DNA from: a virus
IMG/VR virus record: IMGVR_UViG_3300042868_003741
Span: 1 to 33,278 of that record
Strand: one strand, 5' to 3'
Length of the DNA: 33,278 nucleotides
Shown here: piece after piece, positions 23,710 through 30,627 of the stretch
How the letters are laid out: each line of letters opens with the position of its first letter
How positions within the stretch are numbered: the stretch's first letter is position 1
Program-made: the position numbers and the translations under genes
The notes under the pieces: model-generated
Database searches by the model: none
What the model saw: the letters and a program-made list of their open reading frames with translations, nothing else
What the model was told of the DNA's origin: nothing

Positions 23710-24280
23710 TAAAAAAGAATGTAAATTACACGCAACTTGTCAGGACTCAGACTCCTGCGGAGGTCCAATGATAATGTTATTAGCCAAAGCCATCGTTAAG
23801 AATAAATGCTGGATCGTTGAAGATGATAACAACAATAAAATTGGTACTATCATGACCAACCCACAAGGGGTAGTTTATCAACATGATCAGACTCGTGAAC
23901 AATTCCCTAGTTTGAAAATGCTCAGTGACAAGTACAACATTATTGTAGACAAGGCGCCACCTAAGCGTATCATCACAGAAGGCAATGATGTGTATGGATA
24001 TCCCTGTGAGCATAAACCTAACAATGTATTATGGGACGTACCTAAACGCTTACCAGTGTTTACTAAAGGTACTAAAAGCAAAAGTTTCTTCTGTGCTGGT
24101 TATTATATTGTTAAGTTTAACAACGGTTGGGTTAAATCATATTGTCCTAAACTAATCACGTTAAATCGGTATCCCTATGCTGGTCCATATCAGACCTTAG
24201 AAGAAATGCAGGAAAACCTGCGTATTGCCAATGGAGCTCTACATGGAACATCGATTAAGTATGCATCTGAAGAAGTTTAA
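23693..24280 (+). CDS. Phage protein, function unknown, start uncertain
   Basis: The 195-residue protein has a core of KCWIVEDDNNNKIGTIM, VYGYPCEHKP, then KSKSFFCAGYYIVKFNNGWV and YCPKLITLNRYPYAGPY. It looks like a conserved T4-like marine phage protein, but I know no function. The first ATG overlaps the membrane protein gene. An alternative start at 23768 or 23774 follows a strong GGAGGT (23759-23764). That would remove about 25 residues that include four cysteines (KKECKLHATC, SDSCGG). Confidence 0.7.
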   Translation: MPQHYDKKECKLHATCQDSDSCGGPMIMLLAKAIVKNKCWIVEDDNNNKIGTIMTNPQGVVYQHDQTREQFPSLKMLSDKYNIIVDKAPPKRIITEGNDVYGYPCEHKPNNVLWDVPKRLPVFTKGTKSKSFFCAGYYIVKFNNGWVKSYCPKLITLNRYPYAGPYQTLEEMQENLRIANGALHGTSIKYASEEV

Positions 24281-24461
24281 TGACCGTGTACAGGTGATGA
24301 ATCAGACCAATGCTAGAGACCTTACGTTAACGGCATTAGATGCACGTAATCTGCAAGCTGAGATATTTGAATTACTGACCAAGATCAACGACCTAGTTGA
24401 ACTTAAAAAAGACAAGAAAGAAGAGGTTATCAACATCGATGTTGGTGGTGGTAATTTCTAA
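24243..24461 (+). CDS. Small helical protein, function unknown
   Basis: The 72-residue protein is helical and probably a coiled coil: DARNLQAEIFELLTKINDLVELKK. It ends in VGGGNF. I chose the ATG at 24243 because GGAG lies 6 bases upstream; a TTG at 24225 and an ATG at 24261 are alternatives. It overlaps the previous gene by 38 bases. Function unknown. Confidence 0.6.
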   Translation: MEHRLSMHLKKFNDRVQVMNQTNARDLTLTALDARNLQAEIFELLTKINDLVELKKDKKEEVINIDVGGGNF

Positions 24462-24482
24462 TTATATACTCTGATAATTGGC

Positions 24483-24512
24483 ATAAATAATATGTGGAGA
24501 TACACATATTAT
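24483..24512 (+). promoter_or_regulatory. Late-type ATAAATA element with start-codon hairpin (T4 gene e-like switch)
   Basis: ATAAATA (24483-24489) resembles the T4-type late promoter. A perfect 10-bp hairpin follows: ATAATATGTG (24487-24496), loop GAGATA, CACATATTAT (24503-24512). The Shine-Dalgarno GGAGA is in or next to the loop, and the AT of the start ATG is in the 3' arm. A transcript begun at the late element would lose the 5' arm and stay open. A read-through transcript would fold and hide the start. Confidence 0.55.
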
Positions 24513-24798
24513 GTCAAGACCAAAACCAACGGTTCTATTAGAACACGTTAACAAAACAAATTACAAGAGTGATCAGATCTTAGATAGCGAGGGTATCTGG
24601 GCAGTGTTCTACGATGGCCAACCTATTAACCTTAAGACACAGAACATACTTGTAGCGTATCCAGGTCCTAAATATAAAAAAGTTAGTTTCAGTAACCCTG
24701 GTCATGCAATTAACCTAGCTAAAAAATTAAACACCTTATTCAAGTGTGATAAGTTTAGCGTGGTACTACTCAAAGCCGGTGACAAGATTTACCCTTAG
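24511..24798 (+). CDS. Phage protein under a putative late switch, function unknown
   Basis: The 95-residue basic protein contains GIWAVFYDGQPINLKTQN, YPGPKYKKVSFSNPGHAINL and KKLNTLFKCDKFSVVLL. The pattern looks conserved among marine T4-like phages, but the function is unknown to me. Its ribosome binding site lies in the hairpin described at 24483-24512, so late-phase expression is likely. Confidence 0.72.
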   Translation: MSRPKPTVLLEHVNKTNYKSDQILDSEGIWAVFYDGQPINLKTQNILVAYPGPKYKKVSFSNPGHAINLAKKLNTLFKCDKFSVVLLKAGDKIYP

Positions 24799-24800
24799 TC

Positions 24801-25196
24801 ATGGCACGCACTGCTGAATCATTGCAGGTCATATGGCAGGATCAATTTCAACAATATCAACTTAACCCTTTTACCAACGATCCCAAACTTGGACTGCGCT
24901 ATCAACGCTATGACAATCCAGCCAGCTGGTGGCACAATCCTGTAAACCCAGATAGTCTGCGGTTAACACGGCCAGCATTTAACATGCTGAGTAAAAATAA
25001 GGATATCAAAAGTTGGCAATTCAAACTACCCACTCCATTGGTTACACGTGCTTATATCCAATTGGAAAAACATTTTACTAGCCCGTATTACATACCCACA
25101 CATACCAGCATTTACGTGTTTGGAGAACAAGATAGTATAATGCTAGCCCTACATGGCTCAAATCTACAACAATATCTTGACAATCTAGCCAGTTGA
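24801..25196 (+). CDS. Phage protein, function unknown
   Basis: The 131-residue protein is rich in Q, N, Y and W (WQDQFQQYQLNPFTNDPK, NPASWWHNPVN). It has KSWQFKLPTPLVTRAYIQLE and a C-terminal SIMLALHGSNLQQYLDNL. No domain is recognised. It starts 2 bases after the previous stop, so it follows the putative late gene. The -35 box of the next promoter lies inside its 3' end. Confidence 0.65.
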   Translation: MARTAESLQVIWQDQFQQYQLNPFTNDPKLGLRYQRYDNPASWWHNPVNPDSLRLTRPAFNMLSKNKDIKSWQFKLPTPLVTRAYIQLEKHFTSPYYIPTHTSIYVFGEQDSIMLALHGSNLQQYLDNLAS

Positions 25197-25205
25197 TGCT
25201 ATACT
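25177..25205 (+). promoter_or_regulatory. Sigma70-type promoter with extended -10, leaderless start at 25212
   Basis: TTGACA (25177-25182), 17 bp, TATACT (25200-25205) preceded by TGC. The next ATG is at 25212, 6 bases past the -10 box, so a leaderless message is predicted. Confidence 0.78.
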
Positions 25206-25211
25206 AGTTTT

Positions 25212-25424
25212 ATGGCTTCAAAATTTGACGAATTTGATTATCATCTAAAAATGGCATTTAATGCTCTCATAGCCATGGCCAATGAAGAGTATCCAAACGA
25301 CGACCCAGTGGGTCGTGCAATACGCAGTTATACTTTGCCTAATCTGCATAGATGGGTACAGGGTAATGACCAGGCTGGTAATTTGCCGCATCTTAAAGAA
25401 CTAATAGATAGTAAAGATGTTTGA
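25212..25424 (+). CDS. Small helical protein, function unknown
   Basis: The 70-residue acidic helical protein (DEFDYHLKMAFNALIAMANE, DPVGRAIRSYTLPNLHRW) has no recognised domain. It is expressed from its own promoter with a predicted leaderless start and overlaps the next gene by 8 bases. Confidence 0.66.
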   Translation: MASKFDEFDYHLKMAFNALIAMANEEYPNDDPVGRAIRSYTLPNLHRWVQGNDQAGNLPHLKELIDSKDV

Positions 25425-25668
25425 GTACCTAGCCACTTTAATAGGCATGCATTCTGCAGATGGAATGATATCATCTGCCCAGGCAGAACAATCCTCACAA
25501 AAAACTCAAGTAGTGCAAATGGGACCGCCTAGGCCTGTTTATCGTATTCCACGTGATCAACGTTTTGAAGCAATCCGCAAGCGTTTTGAACAGCAACGAG
25601 AAGCGGATAAAAACACTCCTGATCCCTACGCAGATATGTGGGATAAAGATTGGGTCAATAAACCCTAA
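25417..25668 (+). CDS. Small protein, function unknown
   Basis: The 83-residue protein has a short hydrophobic start (MFEYLATLIGMHSADGM), a polar middle, then PPRPVYRIPRDQRFEAIRKRFEQQREAD, a basic helix. It ends in DMWDKDWVNKP. No domain is recognised. It overlaps the previous gene by 8 bases. Confidence 0.62.
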   Translation: MFEYLATLIGMHSADGMISSAQAEQSSQKTQVVQMGPPRPVYRIPRDQRFEAIRKRFEQQREADKNTPDPYADMWDKDWVNKP

Positions 25669-25685
25669 AATTATCTATATTTTGG

Positions 25686-25714
25686 TTGACTTTTGGTTAG
25701 AAAGATGCTATAAT
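25686..25714 (+). promoter_or_regulatory. Sigma70-type promoter with extended -10, leaderless start at 25722
   Basis: TTGACT (25686-25691), 17 bp, TATAAT (25709-25714) preceded by TGC. ATG at 25722 is 7 bases past the -10 box. The element is very similar to the helicase-nuclease promoter at 18010. Confidence 0.85.
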
Positions 25715-25721
25715 TATACAC

Positions 25722-25898
25722 ATGACACTAGAAGAACAACAGATTATTGATGCAATTTGGGGTACTGATGCCAACGATATAGATCGTGCTGATGCTACCC
25801 AAGTAATACAAGGCATTTATGCCATGGCTGATATTATGAAATCTCGTATAGAAGCTGGTAAGATTGCCTATATTCCCTTAACAGATTATCTACATTAG
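25722..25898 (+). CDS. 58-residue small protein, function unknown
   Basis: The frame from ATG 25722 to TAG 25898 encodes 58 acidic, helical residues (MTLEEQQIIDAIWGTDANDI and on). Support comes from the consensus promoter placed to start transcription at its ATG and from codon use like its neighbours. No domain is recognised. Confidence 0.65.
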   Translation: MTLEEQQIIDAIWGTDANDIDRADATQVIQGIYAMADIMKSRIEAGKIAYIPLTDYLH

Positions 25899-25906
25899 GA
25901 TCTAAC

Positions 25907-26014
25907 ATGATCGAATACATATTGTGCTATGCCTGGGCTTTTACTCTAGGCGCATTCTTTGGGGGTGCTGTGGTTTGGTACCTATTCTACTTAAAATCTA
26001 AGGGTAAAATTTAA
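25907..26014 (+). CDS. 35-residue single-span membrane peptide
   Basis: ATG 25907 to TAA 26014 encodes a 35-residue peptide with one membrane span (YAWAFTLGAFFGGAVVWYLF) and a lysine-rich end (KSKGKI). AGGA lies 6 bases before the ATG, and the gene follows the 58-residue gene by 8 bases. Function unknown; small phage membrane peptides often act on the host envelope. Confidence 0.58.
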   Translation: MIEYILCYAWAFTLGAFFGGAVVWYLFYLKSKGKI

Positions 26015-26015
26015 C

Positions 26016-26044
26016 TTGACAATTGGTTAGTTTGAGTGTATAAT
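26016..26044 (+). promoter_or_regulatory. Consensus sigma70-type promoter for the MoxR ATPase gene
   Basis: TTGACA (26016-26021), 17 bp, TATAAT (26039-26044). The 14 bases TTTGAGTGTATAAT are identical to the promoter of the metallopeptidase/VWA gene at 27206. The leader ends in GAGAGGGTTAGACAA before the ATG. Confidence 0.87.
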
Positions 26045-26080
26045 AGTCGTGTTATCGTTAATTAAGAGAGGGTTAGACAA

Positions 26081-27169
26081 ATGGCAGTTACCGAAAATCG
26101 TACCGTTACAAGTGAAGAGGCACGTGTAGCCCTAGTACAATGTTTCAATAAGAAACGTCCAGTTTTCTTATGGGGTCCTCCAGGTATTGGCAAGAGTGAA
26201 TTAGTAGAAGGTATTGCTAATGAAATGGGTGGTCATATGATTGACCTGCGCCTAGGACAAATGGACCCAACAGACATCCGTGGTATTCCTTTTTACAATA
26301 AAGAACTAGGCTTAATGGATTGGGCACCTCCAATTGACTTGCCAAGTGAAGAACTTGCTAGTCAGTACCCAGTGGTTGTTCTATTCTTTGACGAGATGAA
26401 TTCAGCGGCACCTAGTGTGCAATCTGCGGCTTATCAACTAATCCTTAACCGTCGTGTTGGTAAGTACAAATTACCAGACAATGTGGTCATGGTTGCCGCA
26501 GGTAACAGAGAAGGTGACAAAGGTGTTACATTCAAGATGCCTAGCCCACTAAGCAATCGTTTCGTCCATTTAGAAATGCGTCCAGACTTTGATGCATGGC
26601 AAAAATGGGCAGTGCTCAACAACATACATAAAGACGTTGTGGGTTACGTGTCATTTGCTAAACAGGACCTGTTTGACTTTGATCCTAAGAGTTCAAGTCG
26701 TGCGTTTGCAACACCACGTAGCTGGACTTTCGTTAGTCAATTGCTTGAAGACAACTTACCAGCTAGCGTAGAAACAGACTTGGTAGCAGGTACAGTTGGT
26801 GAAGGTACCGCGGTTAAGTTTATGGCGCATCGTAAAGTAGCAGGTCAGATGCCTAATCCACGTGACATCTTAGATGGTAAAGTTAAAGAACTTAAAGTTA
26901 AAGAAATCTCAGCTATGTATTCATTAACTGTGAGTATGTGCTATGAACTTAAAGATCTTAACGGTAAAGAAACTAACAAGGATGCCTGGCATGAGAAAGT
27001 AGATAACTTCTTCAAGTTTATGATGGAGAACTTTACTACAGAACTCACTGTCATGGGTGCTAGGGTAGCCCTTACTGTTTACAATTTACCATTTGTTCCT
27101 GGCAAACTTAAAACGTTTGATGAGTTCCATAAACGTTTTGGTAAGTATATCGTTCAAGCTGTTGCGTAA
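26081..27169 (+). CDS. MoxR-family AAA+ ATPase
   Basis: The 362-residue protein has Walker A GPPGIGKS (about 32-39), Walker B VVVLFFDEMNSA (near residue 100), sensor 1 VVMVAAGNRE, and an arginine-finger-like segment KMPSPLSNRFVHLEM. MDPTDIRGIPFYN is typical of MoxR/CobS-like members. MoxR ATPases remodel partner proteins and usually work with a VWA-domain partner. Exactly such a partner is encoded next (27267) under a near-copy promoter. Marine T4-like phages often carry ATPases annotated CobS; the role here need not be cobaltochelatase. The partner's client is unknown. Confidence 0.88.
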   Translation: MAVTENRTVTSEEARVALVQCFNKKRPVFLWGPPGIGKSELVEGIANEMGGHMIDLRLGQMDPTDIRGIPFYNKELGLMDWAPPIDLPSEELASQYPVVVLFFDEMNSAAPSVQSAAYQLILNRRVGKYKLPDNVVMVAAGNREGDKGVTFKMPSPLSNRFVHLEMRPDFDAWQKWAVLNNIHKDVVGYVSFAKQDLFDFDPKSSSRAFATPRSWTFVSQLLEDNLPASVETDLVAGTVGEGTAVKFMAHRKVAGQMPNPRDILDGKVKELKVKEISAMYSLTVSMCYELKDLNGKETNKDAWHEKVDNFFKFMMENFTTELTVMGARVALTVYNLPFVPGKLKTFDEFHKRFGKYIVQAVA

Positions 27170-27183
27170 TTGAATAGGTCCTA

Positions 27184-27234
27184 GTCAAGTTACATTTACT
27201 GTAACTTGACATTTGGGCAATTTGAGTGTATAAT
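27184..27234 (+). promoter_or_regulatory. Promoter of the metallopeptidase/VWA gene, with hairpin/operator over the -35
   Basis: TTGACA (27206-27211), 17 bp, TATAAT (27229-27234). An 11-bp perfect inverted repeat, GTCAAGTTACA (27184-27194), TTTAC loop, TGTAACTTGAC (27200-27210), covers the -35 box. It lies just after the MoxR stop and lacks a T-run, so it looks more like an operator or RNA processing site than an intrinsic terminator. Confidence 0.72.
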
Positions 27235-27266
27235 ATACATATTACAGTGAGAAAGAGACTAGACAA

Positions 27267-28553
27267 ATGGCAAAAGCAAATACAAAAGGCACTACAACTA
27301 CTAAAGCCAAAAACTATGTAGGTGTTAAAACTAATCTAGAAACAGATCGTGCAGTCAGAGAAAAGATTGTTGGTGCTCGTATTGCCCTATTACTTAAAGC
27401 ACCTTTCTTTGGTAACCTAGCAACTAGGTTACAGTTAGTCAATGCTGATGAATGGTGTCCAACTGCCGCAACTGACGGGCGTAAGTTCTACTATAACAGC
27501 GAATTCCTTAAGAAAATGCCAGCTAAACAGCTAGAATTCCTTATGGGTCATGAAGTATTACATTGTGTCTATGATCATATGGGTCGTCGTGGTGAACGTG
27601 ATCCTCAGTTATGGAATATCGCTGATGACTACTGTGTTAATCAAGACCTATTAGATCAACGTATTGGTGAACGTATTCCAGTTGGATTATACGAACCCAA
27701 GTACAAAGGTTGGTCAGCCGAAGAAGTATATGATGACTTATACAAAAATGCAGAGAAAATCAACATCGACGATCTATTAGATAAACTACTCGACGAACAT
27801 TTAGACGGTGAGGGCGAGGGTGGTGAGGGCGAAGACGGCGACGAAAAGAAAGAAGGTCAAGGCCGCCCTAAACTAAGTGAAGAAGAAAAGAAAGCTATAC
27901 GTGATGAGATTAAAGAAGCTGTTATGTCTGCGGCACAAACAGTAGGTGCAGGTAACTTGCCCAGTGGTGTTAAGCGTATGATCAAAGATCTAACAGCACC
28001 ACAATTGGATTGGCGTGCTCTATTACAGCAACAGATCCAAAGCACTCTACGCACTGATTATACTTGGTCCAAAGCTAGCCGTAAAGGGTGGGATATGGAT
28101 GCTATCATGCCCGGTAGTGATTGGGACAAAGAGATTGATATCTGCGTAGCCATTGACACATCAGGTAGTATGTCTGAACTTATGCTTAAAGATATCCTTA
28201 GTGAAGTCAAAGGTATCATGGAGAGCTATACCAGCTTTAGATTACATTTATGGTCATTTGACACAGAAGTATACGCAGAAGGTGCTAAGGTATTCACAGC
28301 AGATAACCTAGACGAGATCATGGATTGGGAACCACTAGGTGGTGGTGGTACCGACTTTGAAGCTAACTGGACATGGATGCGTGAGAACGATATCCAACCT
28401 AAGAAGTTCATCATGTTCACAGACGGTTATCCATTTGGATCATGGGGTGACCCAGATTACTGTGATACTATGTTTGTTATCCACGGTTCAACTACTATCG
28501 AAGCACCGTTTGGTATCACTACCTACTATGAATTAAGCAAAGAACATGCTTAA
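27267..28553 (+). CDS. Metallopeptidase-like plus VWA domain protein (DUF2201 type), MoxR partner
   Basis: The 428-residue protein has an N-terminal zinc-peptidase-like domain with GHEVLHCVYDH (H95-E96-x2-H99) followed by WNIADDYCVN. A very acidic, glycine-rich linker (GEGEGGEGEDGDEKKEGQG, about 181-199) leads to a C-terminal VWA domain. The VWA domain has the MIDAS residues DTSGS (297-301), GGGGTDF and MFTDGYP. This matches bacterial proteins with the VWA-like DUF2201 pair, which work with MoxR ATPases. The ATPase lies immediately upstream. A chelatase (CobT-like) or protein-remodelling role is possible. A protease role is suggested by HExxH but not proven. A strong terminator lies 36 bases after the stop. 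Confidence 0.88.
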   Translation: MAKANTKGTTTTKAKNYVGVKTNLETDRAVREKIVGARIALLLKAPFFGNLATRLQLVNADEWCPTAATDGRKFYYNSEFLKKMPAKQLEFLMGHEVLHCVYDHMGRRGERDPQLWNIADDYCVNQDLLDQRIGERIPVGLYEPKYKGWSAEEVYDDLYKNAEKINIDDLLDKLLDEHLDGEGEGGEGEDGDEKKEGQGRPKLSEEEKKAIRDEIKEAVMSAAQTVGAGNLPSGVKRMIKDLTAPQLDWRALLQQQIQSTLRTDYTWSKASRKGWDMDAIMPGSDWDKEIDICVAIDTSGSMSELMLKDILSEVKGIMESYTSFRLHLWSFDTEVYAEGAKVFTADNLDEIMDWEPLGGGGTDFEANWTWMRENDIQPKKFIMFTDGYPFGSWGDPDYCDTMFVIHGSTTIEAPFGITTYYELSKEHA

Positions 28554-28830
28554 ACTGGGCGAGGCAAATCCCCTAAACGTGCATCAATTGAGGAGGGTAC
28601 ATCATTGCCCTCCTCATTTTGAGCAAGTAGTTTTTGAACCATATGCCACAGAAAAACAAATTACAGATTGGTTATACGAAAACCTAGAAGGACGTTTCTT
28701 TGTAGGTAGTATAGATATAGCACGTACACCGGGTGGTAAGCCCATAGATCGCAACTTACTAGTGGCCTTTGAATTAGCTAGCGAAGCCACTTATTTCAGC
28801 TTATATCTTCCACAGATTAATATAATTTAA
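28546..28830 (+). CDS. Small protein, function unknown, start doubtful
   Basis: The frame covers 94 residues, but the first 25 (through VHHCPPHF) lie across a strong terminator hairpin and look unlike protein. The convincing part is FEQVVFEPYATEKQITDWLY, ENLEGRFFVGSIDI and LLVAFELASEATYFSLYLP. A TTG at 28588 in the hairpin is a possible start. No ATG occurs after the hairpin. Function unknown. Confidence 0.5.
   Translation: MLKLGEANPLNVHQLRRVHHCPPHFEQVVFEPYATEKQITDWLYENLEGRFFVGSIDIARTPGGKPIDRNLLVAFELASEATYFSLYLPQINII
28589..28620 (+). terminator. Rho-independent terminator after the metallopeptidase/VWA gene
   Basis: A 9-bp GC-rich perfect stem, TGAGGAGGG (28589-28597) and CCCTCCTCA (28608-28616), has a 10-base loop and is followed by TTTT (28617-28620). 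It lies 36 bases past the VWA stop. It is the clearest intrinsic terminator in the window. Confidence 0.75.
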
Positions 28831-28858
28831 GAAAATTTTTCCACCTCTCATCTAGCTG

Positions 28859-28865
28859 TTAAATA
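28859..28865 (+). promoter_or_regulatory. Possible late-type promoter element TTAAATA
   Basis: TTAAATA lies 28 bases before the ATG at 28894, in a 63-base gap with no sigma70-type box pair. A strong AAGGAG follows it. It is assigned by similarity to the T4-type late element and to the other NTAAATA sites here. Confidence 0.4.
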
Positions 28866-28893
28866 GAATTGTCCCCTAAGGAGAATTTTATAA

Positions 28894-29148
28894 ATGGCCA
28901 AGAAAGAAACACAACCAATTTCGACTGCTGAAACACCAGCACAAGAACAAGCACCTGCAGGTCTTGCATTAAACGACCTGATCACAGTAGTGCAAATTAT
29001 CCAACTCAGTTCACAACGCGGTGCTTTCCGTGCTGAAGAATTAGCTGATGTTGGCGCTTTATATAATAAATTAGTTACATTCTTACAAGCTAGCGGTGCA
29101 CTTGCTAGACCTGAAGATGCGGCTAAACAGGAGAAAGAAAATGCTTAA
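28894..29148 (+). CDS. Small phage protein, function unknown
   Basis: The 84-residue protein has a disordered, Ala/Gln/Pro-rich start (ETPAQEQAPAG), then LALNDLITVVQIIQLSSQRG, GAFRAEELADVGALY and NKLVTFLQASG, which look helical. I recall similar proteins in marine T4-like phages, with no function known to me. A strong AAGGAGA precedes the ATG. The next gene starts inside its 3' end (8-base overlap). Confidence 0.72.
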   Translation: MAKKETQPISTAETPAQEQAPAGLALNDLITVVQIIQLSSQRGAFRAEELADVGALYNKLVTFLQASGALARPEDAAKQEKENA

Positions 29149-29788
29149 ACACGTAGGCCGTCATGGCGAAAAGCGAGTAGTAGTTGCTTACAATACAGTA
29201 CCAGGTGAAGATCACATGGCATTGGTAATTTACAGCGATTCATTACCAGCAATGTTACACGATGAAGTTATGAAAGTAGTAGAAAGTCAAGCTGGACAAG
29301 GTGCCAAAGTATTAGCTGACGCATTATTCCGTAACACAATGCCAGATGGTAATAATACACTTACAGCATTACACGGTGGTAAATTCCTTAAGAAAGTACA
29401 AACTAAACAAATCATTTTACAACCAAATGCTAAGTCAACAGTACGTCTTGATGAACTAAATGAAATCCTTAGAAAGATGGAAGGTGGTCAAGAGGCTATT
29501 GATAAACTAGCTAAAATTGATGAAGGACGTGGTTTTCGTGATCCAGAAAAAAATAGCAAGACAACAAGTCGCGATGTTGGTGAACCAACTGCACCTGTAG
29601 TCGCAGGTGGTGCATTAAGCGATGCTGATTTAGCCAAGGCTAATTTAGATCAAGCTACAAAAATGGAGGCTCAGGCTAAGACATTATTAGCTGAAGCTAA
29701 ACGATTAAAAGAAGAAGCAAAGCAATTTGCGCCAACAAAGAAAACTACTAATGTCAGAAAACCAAGCACCAAAAAAACCGCGGCCTAG
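29141..29788 (+). CDS. Phage protein with Lys/Ala-rich helical tail, function unknown
   Basis: The 215-residue protein starts at ATG 29141, chosen because GGAGAAAG lies just upstream; an upstream in-frame start at 29096 would overlap its neighbour heavily. The N-terminal part (RVVVAYNTVPGEDHMALVIY, then GQGAKVLADALFRNTMPDGN) looks folded. Residues from about 155 form a long charged helix (ATKMEAQAKTLLAEAKRLKE) ending in a very basic tail (TKKTTNVRKPSTKKTAA) similar to histone-like tails. It could bind DNA or act as an assembly protein. I recall marine T4-like relatives without function. Confidence 0.72.
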   Translation: MLKHVGRHGEKRVVVAYNTVPGEDHMALVIYSDSLPAMLHDEVMKVVESQAGQGAKVLADALFRNTMPDGNNTLTALHGGKFLKKVQTKQIILQPNAKSTVRLDELNEILRKMEGGQEAIDKLAKIDEGRGFRDPEKNSKTTSRDVGEPTAPVVAGGALSDADLAKANLDQATKMEAQAKTLLAEAKRLKEEAKQFAPTKKTTNVRKPSTKKTAA

Positions 29789-30098
29789 TAAAGCTAAGAA
29801 GCTTAATCTTAATAAAAGAAAAAGCTGGCAAGATATAGTCAATGGTGTTGATAAAAAAGAAGTTCCAATTAATGTCCTGCAATCAATACAGGTAATGTTA
29901 ATAGATGGAACTACTATTAATATCAACATCAAAGATTTAATTGGTGAAGGGCAAGATCCACATGAAATTGAAGCCATGTTAGACGATAAATTTAATGAAC
30001 TTGATCAATACATCAAGACAGTTGACTTTTTCGTTGACATTGACAAAGTCAAAGACACTGTACAACCCGAAACTGACAGGGTACTAAAAGGCCTATGA
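29751..30098 (+). CDS. Small phage protein, function unknown
   Basis: The 115-residue protein has a basic start (KKPRPSKAKKLNLNKRK) and a compact acidic part (INVLQSIQVMLIDGTTININ, EIEAMLDDKFNELDQYIKTV). ATG 29751 is chosen over the upstream in-frame start at 29727. It overlaps the previous gene by 38 bases and the DHFR start by 4 bases. No domain is recognised. Confidence 0.7.
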   Translation: MSENQAPKKPRPSKAKKLNLNKRKSWQDIVNGVDKKEVPINVLQSIQVMLIDGTTININIKDLIGEGQDPHEIEAMLDDKFNELDQYIKTVDFFVDIDKVKDTVQPETDRVLKGL

Positions 30099-30592
30099 TC
30101 TGCAGCATATTAGCTAGTACCAATATGGGTGGCATAGGCAACAGAGGTACTCTGCCTTGGCCTAAACACAGTGAAGATATGCTTTGGTTCAAAGAACACA
30201 CTGAGAATCAAATTGTGGTTATGGGGCGTAACACTTGGGACGATCCAAAGATGCCCAAACCTTTACCAAATCGTCAAAATTATGTTGTTAGCAGTCGTCA
30301 CGTGGATAAAGAATACCAACATCTTGTACGTTGGGTTCCCGGTGATGCTGTTAATAATATTAAACAGATCCAAAAGCAAAATCCAAAACAAGATGTGTTC
30401 ATCATTGGTGGTAAGCAGTTGTATGATGCTACTGAACCATTGGTTGAACGTGTCTACTTAACTCGAATGAAAGGCGCATGGTTCACAGATACACGTATTG
30501 ATCTAGAACGGTATCTAGCATGTTTCCGCATTTATGGTGTACGCCCAGGTAATAACTGCACCTACGAAACGTGGAATCGTGTTATATTCTAG
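30095..30592 (+). CDS. folA: Dihydrofolate reductase
   Basis: The enzyme reduces dihydrofolate to tetrahydrofolate and recycles the product of thymidylate synthase. At 165 residues it has the normal DHFR length. Visible motifs are GIGNRGTLPWP (the Met20 loop), SEDMLWFKEHT with the catalytic acidic residue, VVMGRNTWDD, PLPNRQNYVVSSR and DVFIIGGKQLYD, the NADPH-binding GG segment. thyA follows 35 bases later behind its own promoter, the same functional pairing as frd-td in T4. Confidence 0.94.
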   Translation: MICSILASTNMGGIGNRGTLPWPKHSEDMLWFKEHTENQIVVMGRNTWDDPKMPKPLPNRQNYVVSSRHVDKEYQHLVRWVPGDAVNNIKQIQKQNPKQDVFIIGGKQLYDATEPLVERVYLTRMKGAWFTDTRIDLERYLACFRIYGVRPGNNCTYETWNRVIF

Positions 30593-30621
30593 TTGACATG
30601 TTGTAGCAGACCTGCTATAAT
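30593..30621 (+). promoter_or_regulatory. Consensus sigma70-type promoter of thyA, leaderless, with spacer palindrome
   Basis: TTGACA (30593-30598), 17 bp, TATAAT (30616-30621) preceded by TGC. ATG lies at 30628, 6 bases past the -10 box. The inverted repeat TAGCAG-AC-CTGCTA (30604-30617) fills the spacer and reaches the -10 box, so it could be an operator. Confidence 0.85.
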
Positions 30622-30627
30622 AGTAAA

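Noticed and set aside
26081-28553. Direct assignment as CobS/CobT cobaltochelatase
   Set aside because: The ATPase and VWA pair fits the wider MoxR-VWA class; nothing in the sequence shows cobalamin chemistry, so only the family was named.
29705-29977. 90-codon minus-strand frame with a hydrophobic end
   Set aside because: It is the complement of a lysine-rich + strand region, which gives Phe/Leu-rich translations by chance.
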